From contig QCEN01000002.1 in assembly GCA_003280575.1 (NCBI GenBank), positions 1-64,000 on the forward strand: a stretch of 64,000 nucleotides of DNA, in the 5' to 3' direction. Shown piece by piece: positions 9,291-18,022 of the stretch. Positions within the stretch are counted from its first letter, which is position 1, and the number at the start of each line of letters is the position of its first letter. The stretch is from Prochlorococcus sp. AG-355-P07. GTDB lineage: Bacteria; Cyanobacteriota; Cyanobacteriia; PCC-6307; Cyanobiaceae. The notes under the pieces were generated by a model. The model worked only from the letters and a program-made list of their open reading frames with translations, made no database searches and had not been told where the DNA came from. The translations under genes were made by a program, and so were the position numbers.

Positions 9291-10187
9291 ATGTCAAAAC
9301 GTCATCCAGTAGTTGCTGTAACAGGATCTTCAGGAGCAGGAACAAGTACAGTAAAAAGAGCCTTTGAGCATATTTTTGCCAGAGAAGATATTGTTCCAGC
9401 AGTTGTAGAAGGTGATAGTTACCACAGATTTGAGAGAATGCCTATGAAAAAAGCGATGGCAGACGCTCTTTCAAAAGGCGAAAATTTCTCTCATTTTGGT
9501 CCAGAGGCTAATCTTTTTGACAAGCTAGAAGAACTTTTTAAAATCTATGGTGAAACTGGAGGAGGGAAGAAAAGATATTATCTACATAGTCTTGAAGAAG
9601 CAGAAGAGCATAATACAAGACTTGGTACATCCTTGGAACCTGGACAATTTACTCCATGGGAAGATATACCTGAGGGAACAGACGTACTTTTTTATGAAGG
9701 TTTGCATGGCGGGGTAGAAGGTGATGGATACAATGTGGCATCTTATGCTGATTTACTTGTTGGTGTTGTTCCAATAACAAATTTAGAGTGGATTCAAAAA
9801 ATCCATAGAGATAACGCGGAAAGAGGTTACTCAGCGGAAACCATTGTGGATACTATATTGAGAAGAATGCCTGATTATATAAATCACATTTGCCCCCAAT
9901 TCAGCAAAACTGATATAAATTTCCAAAGAATTCCCACAATTGACACTTCTAATCCTTTCATATGCAGGAATATCCCAACTCCTGATGAGAGCTTCGTGAT
10001 CATACATTTCAGAAAAGGGGCGAGAGAGAAATGGGGGATTGATTTTCAATACTTGCTTGGAATGATTAACGATTCATTTATGTCAAGTCCAACAAGTATC
10101 GTTGTAAATGGTGGGAAAATGGGTTTCGCAATGGAACTAATTCTCACTCCAATAATTCATAAAATGATTGAGGAGAAAAATAAATAA
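9291..10187 (+). CDS. prk: Phosphoribulokinase, class I (bacterial) type
   Basis: The protein (298 residues) phosphorylates ribulose 5-phosphate to RuBP if the family call is right. It matches the proteobacterial class I form rather than the plant/cyanobacterial class II form: the P-loop reads GSSGAGTST, followed by EGDSYHRFERMPMK, LFYEGLHGG, INLEWIQKIHRD, TDINFQRIPTIDTSNPF and a C-terminal LILTPIIHK. The two N-terminal cysteines used for thioredoxin/CP12 control in class II enzymes are absent; the only cysteines are near residues 204 and 225. It stands alone between 89 and about 140 bp gaps. A second, class II enzyme could exist outside this window. A uridine-kinase-like use is less likely. 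Confidence 0.85.
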   Translation: MSKRHPVVAVTGSSGAGTSTVKRAFEHIFAREDIVPAVVEGDSYHRFERMPMKKAMADALSKGENFSHFGPEANLFDKLEELFKIYGETGGGKKRYYLHSLEEAEEHNTRLGTSLEPGQFTPWEDIPEGTDVLFYEGLHGGVEGDGYNVASYADLLVGVVPITNLEWIQKIHRDNAERGYSAETIVDTILRRMPDYINHICPQFSKTDINFQRIPTIDTSNPFICRNIPTPDESFVIIHFRKGAREKWGIDFQYLLGMINDSFMSSPTSIVVNGGKMGFAMELILTPIIHKMIEEKNK

Positions 10188-10327
10188 TAATTTATTTTCG
10201 ATTATCAACTCAAATCATTATATTTTTTTACTTTAAGGAATTTTTTATTTAGAGGATCTCAAATTTTTATATATCTTTCTTGATAAAAGTACCTTCTTTA
10301 GATTTAAATAGAAAAAAAGGAAACATT

Positions 10328-11209
10328 GTGTCATTAATCGACTGGTTTGCCGCAAGGCGTAAAGATCAATTTGTTGGGAAAGTTTCGCAAGATACTGATG
10401 AGGGAGATGGTTTGTGGGTTAAATGTTCAGAATGTTCGCAAGTAGCCTATAGAAAAGACCTAATTTCAAATTTCAATGTTTGTAATAATTGTGGACACCA
10501 CAATAGGATAAATAGCGATGAAAGGATAAATATAATTGCTGATAAAAATTCATTCGAAGAGTTTGATAGTTCACTGAGTCCTACAGATCCTTTAGGTTTT
10601 AAAGATAGAAGATCATATGCTGATCGAATTAAAGAAAGTCAAGCAGGTACAGGTTTAAGAGATGGAGTCATAACAGGTATATGTTCTGTAAATTCAATGC
10701 CTTTAGCATTAGCTGTTATGGATTTTAGATTCATGGGAGGATCCATGGGTTCAGTAGTGGGTGAAAAAATTACAAGGATAATTGAAAGAGCTACTTTAGA
10801 AAATTTTCCAATTCTTATTGTTTGTGCATCGGGAGGAGCAAGGATGCAAGAAGGCATGTTAAGTCTCATGCAAATGGCAAAAATATCTGGTGCACTAAAA
10901 AAACATAAAGAAAAAAATCTTCTTTATATGCCCTTATTAACTCATCCAACTACTGGGGGGGTAACAGCAAGCTTTGCAATGTTAGGTGATTTAATTTTGG
11001 CAGAACCTAAAGCTCTTATTGGATTTGCTGGAAGAAGGGTTATAGAACAAACATTAAGAGAAAAATTGCCCGATAATTTTCAAACAGCTGAATATCTGCT
11101 TGAGCATGGTTTTGTTGATGTAATAGTTAAAAGGAAAGATCTCAAGGATACATTGACTAAAATTTTAAAAATTCATGGTGTAAAAAAACTTGCAAAAGCA
11201 AATATATAA
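10328..11209 (+). CDS. accD: Acetyl-CoA carboxylase carboxyltransferase subunit beta
   Basis: AccD, with AccA, transfers CO2 from biotin to acetyl-CoA to give malonyl-CoA for fatty acids. It carries an N-terminal C4 zinc ribbon (Cys33, Cys36, Cys52, Cys55) and the crotonase-like carboxyltransferase core ([55 protein letters not shown]). I chose the GTG at 10328 because the family begins [14 protein letters not shown] right there and a purine-rich AAAGGAAA stands 6-7 bases upstream; a TTG at 10280 would add 16 residues not seen in the family. Confidence 0.93.
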   Translation: MSLIDWFAARRKDQFVGKVSQDTDEGDGLWVKCSECSQVAYRKDLISNFNVCNNCGHHNRINSDERINIIADKNSFEEFDSSLSPTDPLGFKDRRSYADRIKESQAGTGLRDGVITGICSVNSMPLALAVMDFRFMGGSMGSVVGEKITRIIERATLENFPILIVCASGGARMQEGMLSLMQMAKISGALKKHKEKNLLYMPLLTHPTTGGVTASFAMLGDLILAEPKALIGFAGRRVIEQTLREKLPDNFQTAEYLLEHGFVDVIVKRKDLKDTLTKILKIHGVKKLAKANI

Positions 11210-11210
11210 T

Positions 11211-11603
11211 ATGAGAATTATTTCAAATTTCTTTTATTTTTCTTTTAGTCTTTTATTTTTTATTTTAAATTTTGCCCCATATTCTTATGGAATAGGGAAT
11301 GTTGACTGGGTCCTACTAAAAGAGAATAATGAAGGGAAAGAATGGCTTGATAAAGGGAGTATTAAGCAGCTTCCAAACAATGAAATAAGTGTTTTAACAA
11401 AGTTCTTTAAAAACCCAACTAATTCTGATGATGATGGAGAGTTATCACTTTATGTAATGAGAATTAATTGCGATGAAAAAAAGTTCAAAGATACTTCAAT
11501 AAACGGAATCCCGCAATTTAATTCAAAATGGCGAACTTCTAATAATGATGAATTAATAGACATTGTTATTGAAAATAGTTGTTCAGAATTTATTAATGGA
11601 TAA
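11211..11603 (+). CDS. Small exported protein, resembles surface-adhesin E-like domain
   Basis: A 130-residue secreted or periplasmic protein with a long hydrophobic signal peptide (residues 1-27, ending near YSYG). The mature part has the pattern WVLLKE...GKEWLDKGSIKQL...ISVLTKFF...SLYVMRINCDEKKFKDTS, which recalls small bacterial surface-adhesin E-like domains (DW...yyD..si..; y.iDC), with two cysteines (INCDE and NSCSEF) that could pair. This likeness is weak. I start at the ATG one base after the accD stop rather than at an in-frame TTG inside accD. The oxidoreductase gene follows after 2 bp. Confidence 0.7.
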   Translation: MRIISNFFYFSFSLLFFILNFAPYSYGIGNVDWVLLKENNEGKEWLDKGSIKQLPNNEISVLTKFFKNPTNSDDDGELSLYVMRINCDEKKFKDTSINGIPQFNSKWRTSNNDELIDIVIENSCSEFING

Positions 11604-11605
11604 TA

Positions 11606-12697
11606 ATGAATTCTAAAAAATTAAAAATAGCAATCGCAGGACTAGGGTTTGGTAAAAAAGTTCATTTAGAGGCATTAAAAGAGTCTAATTACTTAACTCC
11701 TGTAGCTATTTATCATTACGAGAAAAAGCAAAAATCGATATTAGAAAAAGAGACGGGTCTAGATTTTTTTCATAATTGGGATGACTTAATCAAATCTCCA
11801 GAAATTGATGGGATCATTATTGCTACCCCTCCTGAATCAAGATTTAAATTAGCAAAAAGCGCTCTTGAGAATAAGAAAAATTTGCTATTAGAAAAACCTG
11901 TTTCAATATCCTCCTCAGAAATTGAAGAGCTTCAGAGAATATCTTTAATTAATAATTTAAGCGTATGTGTTGATTTTGAATATAGAGCAGTACCTCTTTT
12001 CCTTCAGACAAAAAAACTTATTGATGAAAATATCATAGGAGATATATATTTAGTCAAATTAGATTGGTTAATGGGCAGTAGATCCGACCCCAAAAGATCC
12101 TGGAATTGGTATTCATTGGAAGAAAAAGGTGGAGGAGTTATTGGCGCCTTAGGTACTCATGCATTCGATATGTTGAATTGGTTTTTTGGAGAAGCAATAA
12201 ACGTGTCTGGCAAATTAGCAACATCAATAAAAAAAAGACCTTTACTTAATTCATCTGATTTAAATGATGTTACTAGTGAAGATGTATGCTTAGCCAATAT
12301 AGAAATATCAAACTACAGCTCGAATCTAATTCCATGTCAGGTATCTTTATCATCGATTTCTAAAAATGGTAGAGGATTTAGTTTAGAAATATATGGAAGC
12401 GAAGGTTCACTTATTCTTAAAAGCGAAAACCAAAAAGATTATGTACATGGTTTTAATTTGAAATATTCAAACAACGAAAATAAAATACAAAATCAAACTG
12501 CAGATTCAAGTTTTAATTTTGAAAAAACATGGACTGATGGGAGAATAGCTCCAGTTTTGAGAATTCAAAATTTATGGGCTCAGAGTATAGTTAATGGAAC
12601 ACCTGTAATCCCAGGCTTATGTGAGGGAATTGCTAGTCATAAAGTTTGCGAAGCTATAAGAGAATCTTCGAAAAGTGGATTAAGTATCAAAATTTAA
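11606..12697 (+). CDS. Gfo/Idh/MocA-family oxidoreductase
   Basis: A 363-residue NAD(P)-dependent sugar-type oxidoreductase. The N-terminal Rossmann fold has the GxGxxxK loop (IAGLGFGKKVHLEAL) and the family's EKP motif (LLEKPVSISSSE near residue 97); the C-terminal alpha/beta domain contains GGGVIGALGTHAFDML, which supplies the usual active-site His. The substrate is unknown; related enzymes act on inositol, glucose, UDP-sugars or biliverdin. It follows the small exported protein by 2 bp. Confidence 0.88.
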   Translation: MNSKKLKIAIAGLGFGKKVHLEALKESNYLTPVAIYHYEKKQKSILEKETGLDFFHNWDDLIKSPEIDGIIIATPPESRFKLAKSALENKKNLLLEKPVSISSSEIEELQRISLINNLSVCVDFEYRAVPLFLQTKKLIDENIIGDIYLVKLDWLMGSRSDPKRSWNWYSLEEKGGGVIGALGTHAFDMLNWFFGEAINVSGKLATSIKKRPLLNSSDLNDVTSEDVCLANIEISNYSSNLIPCQVSLSSISKNGRGFSLEIYGSEGSLILKSENQKDYVHGFNLKYSNNENKIQNQTADSSFNFEKTWTDGRIAPVLRIQNLWAQSIVNGTPVIPGLCEGIASHKVCEAIRESSKSGLSIKI

Positions 12698-12742
12698 GGT
12701 TATACATTTGTAAGTAGCAATTATCACCCGATAAAGTATTGG

Positions 12743-12781
12743 ATTGATTTTATTTTTTTTTCATATTCTGGAAAAATCAAT
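12743..12781 (+). promoter_or_regulatory. 9-bp inverted repeat in the 5' leader of the class I aldolase gene
   Basis: ATTGATTTT at 12743-12751 is matched by AAAATCAAT at 12773-12781, separated by 21 bases with a T run. It ends 19 bases before the aldolase ATG. In an AT-rich genome it may be chance; if real it would be a hairpin near the ribosome-entry region. Confidence 0.3.
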
Positions 12782-12800
12782 TGAACTGAATTATTAAAGA

Positions 12801-13871
12801 ATGGCTTTAAATTATTACAAAAATGAGCTTAAAGAAAATGCTCAATTACTAGCTTCTAAAGGAAAAGGGATATTAGCGGTAGATGAATCCACTAAAACAG
12901 TAGGTAAAAGACTCGCTGGAATTGGCGTTGAAAATACTGAAGACAATAGGAAGGCATATAGAGGAATGCTTTTTACTACAGAAGGTCTTGGTAAATATAT
13001 ATCTGGAGCGATTCTCTTCGAAGAAACTCTTTATCAGAATCACCAAGATGGTGAGTCAATGTTCAAGAAACTAAATGATTTAGGTATCATTCCAGGTATA
13101 AAGGTCGATAAAGGCCTAAATCCACTTCCAGGAGGAGGAGGAGGTGTAGAAACTTTTTGCTCTGGACTGGATGGGTTAGTTGAAAGAGCAGCAAAATATT
13201 ATGCGCAAGGTGCCAGATTTGCAAAGTGGAGAGCAGTTTTGCAAATTACAAATGATGGTTGTCCTTCAAAACTATCAATTCAAGAGAATGCTTGGGGACT
13301 AGCAAGGTATGCAAGATCAGTTCAAGAATCTGGGTTGGTACCAATTATTGAACCTGAAATCTTAATGGACGGCGACCATACTATTGAAAAAACTGCTGAA
13401 GTTCAAGAAGAGGTAATAAAGCAGGTTTATATTGCCTGTCAGGCAAATGGGGTTTTTCTAGAAGGCACTCTATTAAAACCTTCTATGACTGTTAATGGAG
13501 CAGATTGTCCAACAAAGGCTGATCCTATGAAAGTGGCTGAAATGACAATAAGAACTATGGAAAGATGCTTTCCTGCATCTGTTCCTGGAATAGTTTTCTT
13601 ATCAGGGGGGTTAAGCGAAGAGGCTGCTTCTGTTTATTTAAATAATATGAACACTCTTTACAGAAAAGCTTTATGGAATGTTTCATTCTCCTATGGAAGA
13701 GCATTACAACACTCATGCTTAAAGGCCTGGAAAGGAAGCGACGTTGAAGGAGGTCAAAAAGCATTAATAGCAAGAGCTCAAGCAAACTCTGAAGCTTCAA
13801 AAGGTGCTTATGTAGCAGGATCTCAACCTTCATCTGATGAGCAATTGTTTGTAACAGGCTACACTTATTAA
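12801..13871 (+). CDS. fda: Class I fructose-bisphosphate aldolase
   Basis: A Schiff-base (class I, plant/animal type) aldolase of 356 residues that interconverts fructose 1,6-bisphosphate with DHAP and glyceraldehyde 3-phosphate. Family signatures are GILAVDESTKTVGKRL near residue 22, GARFAKWRAVLQI, PIIEPEILMDG, LEGTLLKPSMT with the Schiff-base lysine, and SGGLSEEAAS. The C-terminus ends in Tyr (TGYTY), as in classical class I enzymes. It stands next to the unrelated class II enzyme that catalyses the same reaction. Confidence 0.93.
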   Translation: MALNYYKNELKENAQLLASKGKGILAVDESTKTVGKRLAGIGVENTEDNRKAYRGMLFTTEGLGKYISGAILFEETLYQNHQDGESMFKKLNDLGIIPGIKVDKGLNPLPGGGGGVETFCSGLDGLVERAAKYYAQGARFAKWRAVLQITNDGCPSKLSIQENAWGLARYARSVQESGLVPIIEPEILMDGDHTIEKTAEVQEEVIKQVYIACQANGVFLEGTLLKPSMTVNGADCPTKADPMKVAEMTIRTMERCFPASVPGIVFLSGGLSEEAASVYLNNMNTLYRKALWNVSFSYGRALQHSCLKAWKGSDVEGGQKALIARAQANSEASKGAYVAGSQPSSDEQLFVTGYTY

Positions 13872-13986
13872 CTAAAAAACCTTAGAAATATACTCAAGGT
13901 CATAAAATTAGTTTCTCGAATTTAGTATTTTGTATATCTAATGACGTGACATTTGATACCTCTTTATACTAAACTCTCGGAAACAT

Positions 13987-14002
13987 ATGCTTTACATAGC
14001 AT
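13987..14002 (+). promoter_or_regulatory. Short hairpin in the leader of the class II aldolase gene
   Basis: ATGCT at 13987-13991 and AGCAT at 13998-14002 form a 5-bp stem with a 6-base loop, 16 bases upstream of the ATG at 14019. A TATACT hexamer upstream, near 13966, could be the -10 box. The 147 bp between the two aldolase genes holds no ORF that I can support. Both sites are tentative. Confidence 0.25.
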
Positions 14003-14018
14003 TTAACTTATTTTAATT

Positions 14019-15092
14019 ATGGCCCTCGTTCCACTAAGACTACTTTTAGATCATGCTGCTGAGAATGGTTACGGTATTCCAGCTTTCAATGTTAATAACC
14101 TTGAGCAAGTTCAAGCAATTATGGAAGCAGCATATGAAACGGATAGTCCTGTAATCCTCCAAGCTTCAAGAGGGGCAAGAAATTATGCAGGAGAAATTTT
14201 CCTACGTCATCTAATACTTGCTGCCACAGAAACATATCCTAATATCCCAGTAGTAATGCACCAAGACCATGGTAATGAGCCATCAACATGCTATTCAGCA
14301 GCAATAAATGGTTTCACATCAGTTATGATGGATGGTTCTCTAGAAGCAGATGCAAAAACACCCGCTAGTTACGAATATAATGTTGCAGTTACTAAAAAAG
14401 TAGTAGATTTTGCTCATTCAGTTGGAGTTAGTGTTGAAGGAGAGTTGGGTTGCTTAGGTTCATTAGAAACAGGAAAAGGTGAGGCAGAAGATGGTCATGG
14501 ATTTGAAGGCGAGCTTTCTACAGACATGCTTTTGACTGATCCTGAAGAAGCGGCAGATTTTGTTGCTAAAACAAAAGTTGATGCATTAGCAATTGCTATA
14601 GGTACAAGTCATGGTGCATATAAATTCACAAGGAAGCCTACAGGAGAAGTTCTTGCAATTAGCAGAATTGCTGAAATCCATAAAGCACTTCCAAATACAC
14701 ATCTTGTAATGCACGGATCTAGTTCAGTTCCTCAGGAATGGTTGGATATCATTAACAAATATGGTGGTGAAATCCCTCAAACATATGGTGTACCTGTTGA
14801 AGAGATTCAAGAGGGAATAAGAAATGGAGTTAGGAAAGTCAACATTGATACCGATAACAGACTTGCTTTCACTGCCGCAGTTAGAGAGGCAGCATTTGCT
14901 GACAAGGCAAACTTTGACCCAAGACATTTCAACAAACCTGCTAGAAAATACATGAAGCAAGTTTGTCTTGACAGATACAAGCAGTTCTGGTGTGAAGGTC
15001 AAGCAAGTAAGATCAAGCAAAACAGCACAAATTACTTTGCTGATCTTTACGCTAAAGGTGATTTAGATCCCAAAGTAAAAGCTACTGTTTAA
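14019..15092 (+). CDS. fbaA: Class II fructose-bisphosphate aldolase (Calvin cycle type)
   Basis: A zinc-dependent aldolase of 357 residues; in cyanobacteria the class II enzyme also makes sedoheptulose 1,7-bisphosphate in the Calvin cycle. Zinc ligands and catalytic residues are visible: [13 protein letters not shown] with His81, Asp83 and His84; [15 protein letters not shown] (Glu ligand); [11 protein letters not shown] (His); [10 protein letters not shown] (His); and [12 protein letters not shown] for phosphate binding. The N-terminus [13 protein letters not shown] is the family start. A strong terminator follows 20 bp after the stop. Confidence 0.95.
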   Translation: MALVPLRLLLDHAAENGYGIPAFNVNNLEQVQAIMEAAYETDSPVILQASRGARNYAGEIFLRHLILAATETYPNIPVVMHQDHGNEPSTCYSAAINGFTSVMMDGSLEADAKTPASYEYNVAVTKKVVDFAHSVGVSVEGELGCLGSLETGKGEAEDGHGFEGELSTDMLLTDPEEAADFVAKTKVDALAIAIGTSHGAYKFTRKPTGEVLAISRIAEIHKALPNTHLVMHGSSSVPQEWLDIINKYGGEIPQTYGVPVEEIQEGIRNGVRKVNIDTDNRLAFTAAVREAAFADKANFDPRHFNKPARKYMKQVCLDRYKQFWCEGQASKIKQNSTNYFADLYAKGDLDPKVKATV

Positions 15093-15112
15093 TTAATTAA
15101 GGGATCAAACAT

Positions 15113-15144
15113 AAAAAAGACCTCCAAAATTGGAGGTCTTTTTT
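15113..15144. terminator. Bidirectional intrinsic terminator between fbaA and purQ
   Basis: An 8-bp GC-containing stem GACCTCCA / TGGAGGTC (15119-15126 with 15131-15138, loop AAAT) is flanked by six A on the left and six T on the right. It gives a U-tract on both strands, so it can end fbaA transcription from the left and purQ transcription from the right. Its right arm T-tract contains the first base pairs of the purQ stop codon. It is the clearest terminator in the window. Confidence 0.93.
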
Positions 15145-15808
15145 ATGTCAAAATTAATGATTTTAATGTAAAAAGACCATCAGTCCCACCAATTAACTCG
15201 TCACATGCACGCTCTGGATGAGGCATTAAACCTAGAACATTTCCCTTTTCATTCGTTATGCCTGCAATATCGAATGAGGATCCATTAGGATTATTTTTAT
15301 ATCTCAAAGCGATCAATTCATTATCTACAAGTTTTTTTAAAGTATCAGAATCACAATGATATCTTCCTTCCCCATGCGCTATTGGCAACTTAATAGTTTG
15401 TTTTTCACCTCCATTATTAAACCAACCACCTTTTGAAGAAATAATATCAAGTTCAACATCATCACATATGAAATTAAGGTTTTTATTTGCAGTAAGGGCA
15501 CCAGGCAAAAAGCCTGATTCTGTTAAAATTTGAAACCCATTACAAATTCCTAAAACTCTTTTTCCGCTTTTAACAAACTCATCCAAGGCATTTATTAATG
15601 GAGAGAATCTAGCAATTGCTCCGCATCTTAAATAATCACCATAGCTAAATCCTCCAGGTATAACTATTGCATCTACATCGTTTAAATCTGATGACTCATG
15701 CCACAAGTATTTTGTTCTTATATTTAAACAACCTTCAAGTGCCCATGAAACATCACGATCACAATTAGAACCAGGGAAGACAACAACTCCTACAGTAAAA
15801 TTATCCAT
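15143..15808 (-). CDS. purQ: Phosphoribosylformylglycinamidine synthase, glutaminase subunit
   Basis: PurQ hydrolyses glutamine and channels ammonia to PurL for FGAM formation in purine synthesis. The 221 residues are a class I glutamine amidotransferase domain: [27 protein letters not shown], nucleophile Cys89 in [10 protein letters not shown], and the His/Glu pair in LMPHPERA. It directly follows purS (1 base gap). The stop codon lies inside the shared terminator. purL is not in the window. Confidence 0.95.
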   Translation of the reverse strand: MDNFTVGVVVFPGSNCDRDVSWALEGCLNIRTKYLWHESSDLNDVDAIVIPGGFSYGDYLRCGAIARFSPLINALDEFVKSGKRVLGICNGFQILTESGFLPGALTANKNLNFICDDVELDIISSKGGWFNNGGEKQTIKLPIAHGEGRYHCDSDTLKKLVDNELIALRYKNNPNGSSFDIAGITNEKGNVLGLMPHPERACDELIGGTDGLFTLKSLILT

Positions 15809-15809
15809 C

Positions 15810-16064
15810 TTATAATTTTTCTAGTGAATACTCATAATCTTCAATAACAGTATTTGCGAATAACCTATCACACAATAAATCAATTTTTTCTCTTACTTCG
15901 TTTTCACCATTACCTTCTATTTTAACTTCAATCATTTTTCCTATACGTAATGATTTTATTCCATCGCCTCCAAGTTTTAAAGAAGCAGATTTGGTAGCTT
16001 CCCCTGCTGGATCTAAAACTGAAGGTCTGAGTCTTACAAAAACTTTTACAGCAAATTGGTCCAA
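15810..16064 (-). CDS. purS: Phosphoribosylformylglycinamidine synthase subunit PurS
   Basis: An 84-residue protein of the PurS family, the small structural subunit that bridges PurL and PurQ in the three-part FGAM synthase. It shows the family's [16 protein letters not shown] start region and the closing DYEYSLEKL. It is upstream of purQ in the same orientation with one base between, so the two are co-translated. Confidence 0.93.
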   Translation of the reverse strand: MDQFAVKVFVRLRPSVLDPAGEATKSASLKLGGDGIKSLRIGKMIEVKIEGNGENEVREKIDLLCDRLFANTVIEDYEYSLEKL

Positions 16065-16161
16065 TTAAAAAATAATTTCTAATAGAAGATTAGTTTAATT
16101 TCTAATAAAAAGTACTATTGATTAATAAACAAATATTTTTGCCTCAAGGTTTTCTGAATTT

Positions 16162-16326
16162 TTAAATGTTTATATAGCCTTTACCAAAACAAACTAGGCA
16201 AGTTTTTCTTGAATTTTCAGGTGTTTTAAAATTTCCTGCCCCTCCGCATTTGGAGCATTTGATTTTATCAATTGATGTTACATGGTCAGAGATTATTTTT
16301 TTTATAACAATTTTTGGATTTTTCAT
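16162..16326 (-). CDS. Small DnaJ-type zinc-finger protein (BSD2-like)
   Basis: A 54-residue protein that I read directly from the reverse strand. It holds two CxxCxGxG motifs, CSKCGGAG at residues 24-31 and CLVCFGKG at residues 43-50, the arrangement of one zinc module of DnaJ and of plant BSD2, a Rubisco assembly chaperone. The N-terminal 20 residues are basic. There is no J domain. It lies 97 bp upstream of purS and 46 bp downstream of the CobW-type gene on the same strand. A role as a chaperone is inference from the motif; a simple metal-binding role is also possible. Confidence 0.8.
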   Translation of the reverse strand: MKNPKIVIKKIISDHVTSIDKIKCSKCGGAGNFKTPENSRKTCLVCFGKGYINI

Positions 16327-16372
16327 TTAGGACTTTCTACTGTAGTAAGTTTCCCGGCAGTTAACTATAAAG

Positions 16373-17437
16373 TCAAATTGCTATTTTTGGATCACTTAAA
16401 ATCTTAAATTTCTCTTTAATTTTTTTATTAAAAATTTTTATCGATTTTTCTTCGAAAGAAATAATAGCTAATTCAAGACCCGCATTATCTTTTGGTCTCC
16501 AACAATTGTCTGGAGCTTCTTCAAACCAAGTATTAATTTTTTTTCCGACTATTTGTATTTGCAAAGGCAATGATTTATTTGGTATCCAAATACGTCCTTT
16601 TATTCGAAGAATGTTTAATTCATCCAAGATCTTTGACATCTCTTTTTCAAAGTCATTTTTTTCAAGGAAATAATTTAATTTAATTGAATCTGATACAAGC
16701 TCAACATGATTGTGGTCATGTTCTTCCGTTAAAAATTTTCTATAAGTCTCTTTTTTAAAATTAAAATCAAAAATATAACTTAAATCAATTCTGCCATTCT
16801 TGGATTTAAGGACTGGTGTAGATGAGTTTAGACTTCCTTGAATCTTATTTTTTACAACGTCAAACTGATCATCATTTAAGATATCTGATCTAGAGACTAA
16901 AACAATATCAGAGACTTCAAGTTGTTCCTTAAAAAGTTCTTCAATAGATGCGTTGTGATCAATTTTATCTGTATCATTATATTGTTTTGTTATTTTATTC
17001 AGATCATTAATTGGTGCACCATTAAGCATTGATTCTCCATTAACGATACCAACAACAACATCAAGGTAGATGAAAGACCTAATCTCAGGCCACTTAAGTG
17101 CTTGAATTAAGGGAATTGGTAGTGCCAAGCCACTTGTTTCGATAATTATTGATTCGATAGGGGGATTAAATTCTAGGAGAGCTTTTATTGATGGGACAAA
17201 ATCATCTTGAACAGTACAACACAAACATCCATTATTTAATTCGATTACGCATTTTTCTTCAGTTTCATCACATCTATCGCAATTTTTAATCAAATCACCG
17301 TCAATTCCAACATCACCAAATTCATTGATTATTAAACCAAATTTTTTATTACTCTCCTTTAACAAGTATCTAAGAAAAGTTGTTTTTCCTGAGCCTAGAA
17401 AACCCGAAACAACTATTACTGGTATTTTTTTTTTCAT
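16373..17437 (-). CDS. CobW/COG0523-type G3E GTPase (metallochaperone)
   Basis: A 354-residue GTPase of the CobW group of G3E GTPases. It has the Walker A loop SGFLGSGKTT (residues 11-20), the metal-binding CxCC motif CLCC at 71-74, the Mg/switch region ETSGLALP, and the guanine-base motif near LVSRSDIL. Extra cysteines (CDRCDETEEKC) precede the CxCC. The C-terminal CobW_C domain (from about residue 265) has a WFEEAPDNCW segment. Members deliver zinc or help insert cobalt; which metal is handled here is unknown. The zinc-finger gene follows, which may be coincidental. Confidence 0.88.
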   Translation of the reverse strand: MKKKIPVIVVSGFLGSGKTTFLRYLLKESNKKFGLIINEFGDVGIDGDLIKNCDRCDETEEKCVIELNNGCLCCTVQDDFVPSIKALLEFNPPIESIIIETSGLALPIPLIQALKWPEIRSFIYLDVVVGIVNGESMLNGAPINDLNKITKQYNDTDKIDHNASIEELFKEQLEVSDIVLVSRSDILNDDQFDVVKNKIQGSLNSSTPVLKSKNGRIDLSYIFDFNFKKETYRKFLTEEHDHNHVELVSDSIKLNYFLEKNDFEKEMSKILDELNILRIKGRIWIPNKSLPLQIQIVGKKINTWFEEAPDNCWRPKDNAGLELAIISFEEKSIKIFNKKIKEKFKILSDPKIAI

Positions 17438-17446
17438 CCTTAATAA

Positions 17447-17959
17447 TTAACAACCTAGGCTATATTCTGTACTCTCTCCTGTAGAACTATTTGTGCCATT
17501 TGCAATCGCACATAATTGTTTTTGTTGTGAACGACTAAGAACAGCATCAGTAAAATCAGCACCATCTATTTTTGCTCCCTCAAAATTACTCTCCATTAAT
17601 AAAGCATTTGTAAAATTAACATCCGAAAGATCTGCATCTGTAAAGTCTGTTGCATAAGCTAGTGCATCTCTTAAATTGGCTCCAGTAAACTTTGAGTGTT
17701 GCAATTTACTATTATTGAATACCGCGCCTTCTAAATTACTTTCACTGAAATTAAACCCATTTAAATCAAACTTAACGTATTCGTTACCGCTTAAATCTTG
17801 ACCATGCATATCCGGCTCTAAATTAAGGTCTTGTTGGTTTCTAATCTCAGGAGGTCTTTTAGCCCATGCAGAATTAACAGAATTAAAAAATAAAATTCCA
17901 ACGAATAACAAAGTAATTAATGCATTCTTTAGTGAGGGGAAAACAATTGATTTAATCAT
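17447..17959 (-). CDS. Exported pentapeptide-repeat protein
   Basis: A 170-residue protein with a signal peptide (residues 1-33, ending SAWA) followed by pentapeptide repeats of the A(D/N)LxX type (FNGFNFSESNLEGAVFNNS..., ANLRDALAYATDFTDADLSDVNFTNALL) forming a right-handed beta-helix, probably in the thylakoid lumen or periplasm. A conserved tail with two cysteines (KQLCAIANG and YSLGC) could form a disulfide. Cyanobacteria hold many such lumenal proteins of unknown function. It lies 9 bp upstream of the CobW-type gene and diverges from the UPRTase-like gene. Confidence 0.85.
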   Translation of the reverse strand: MIKSIVFPSLKNALITLLFVGILFFNSVNSAWAKRPPEIRNQQDLNLEPDMHGQDLSGNEYVKFDLNGFNFSESNLEGAVFNNSKLQHSKFTGANLRDALAYATDFTDADLSDVNFTNALLMESNFEGAKIDGADFTDAVLSRSQQKQLCAIANGTNSSTGESTEYSLGC

Positions 17960-18022
17960 AATAAGACTGTATTTTAGAACTTAGGTATTTAAAGATTGTA
18001 AGGTTATTTTATAGGAAAATAT

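Noticed and set aside
10280-10327. TTG start that would lengthen AccD by 16 residues
   Set aside because: The family start [11 protein letters not shown] is reached exactly at the GTG at 10328, which also has a purine-rich ribosome site.
13555-13833. A 92-codon open frame antisense to the class I aldolase gene
   Set aside because: It lies fully inside a gene with clear family signatures and its own translation is leucine-rich without any recognisable domain.
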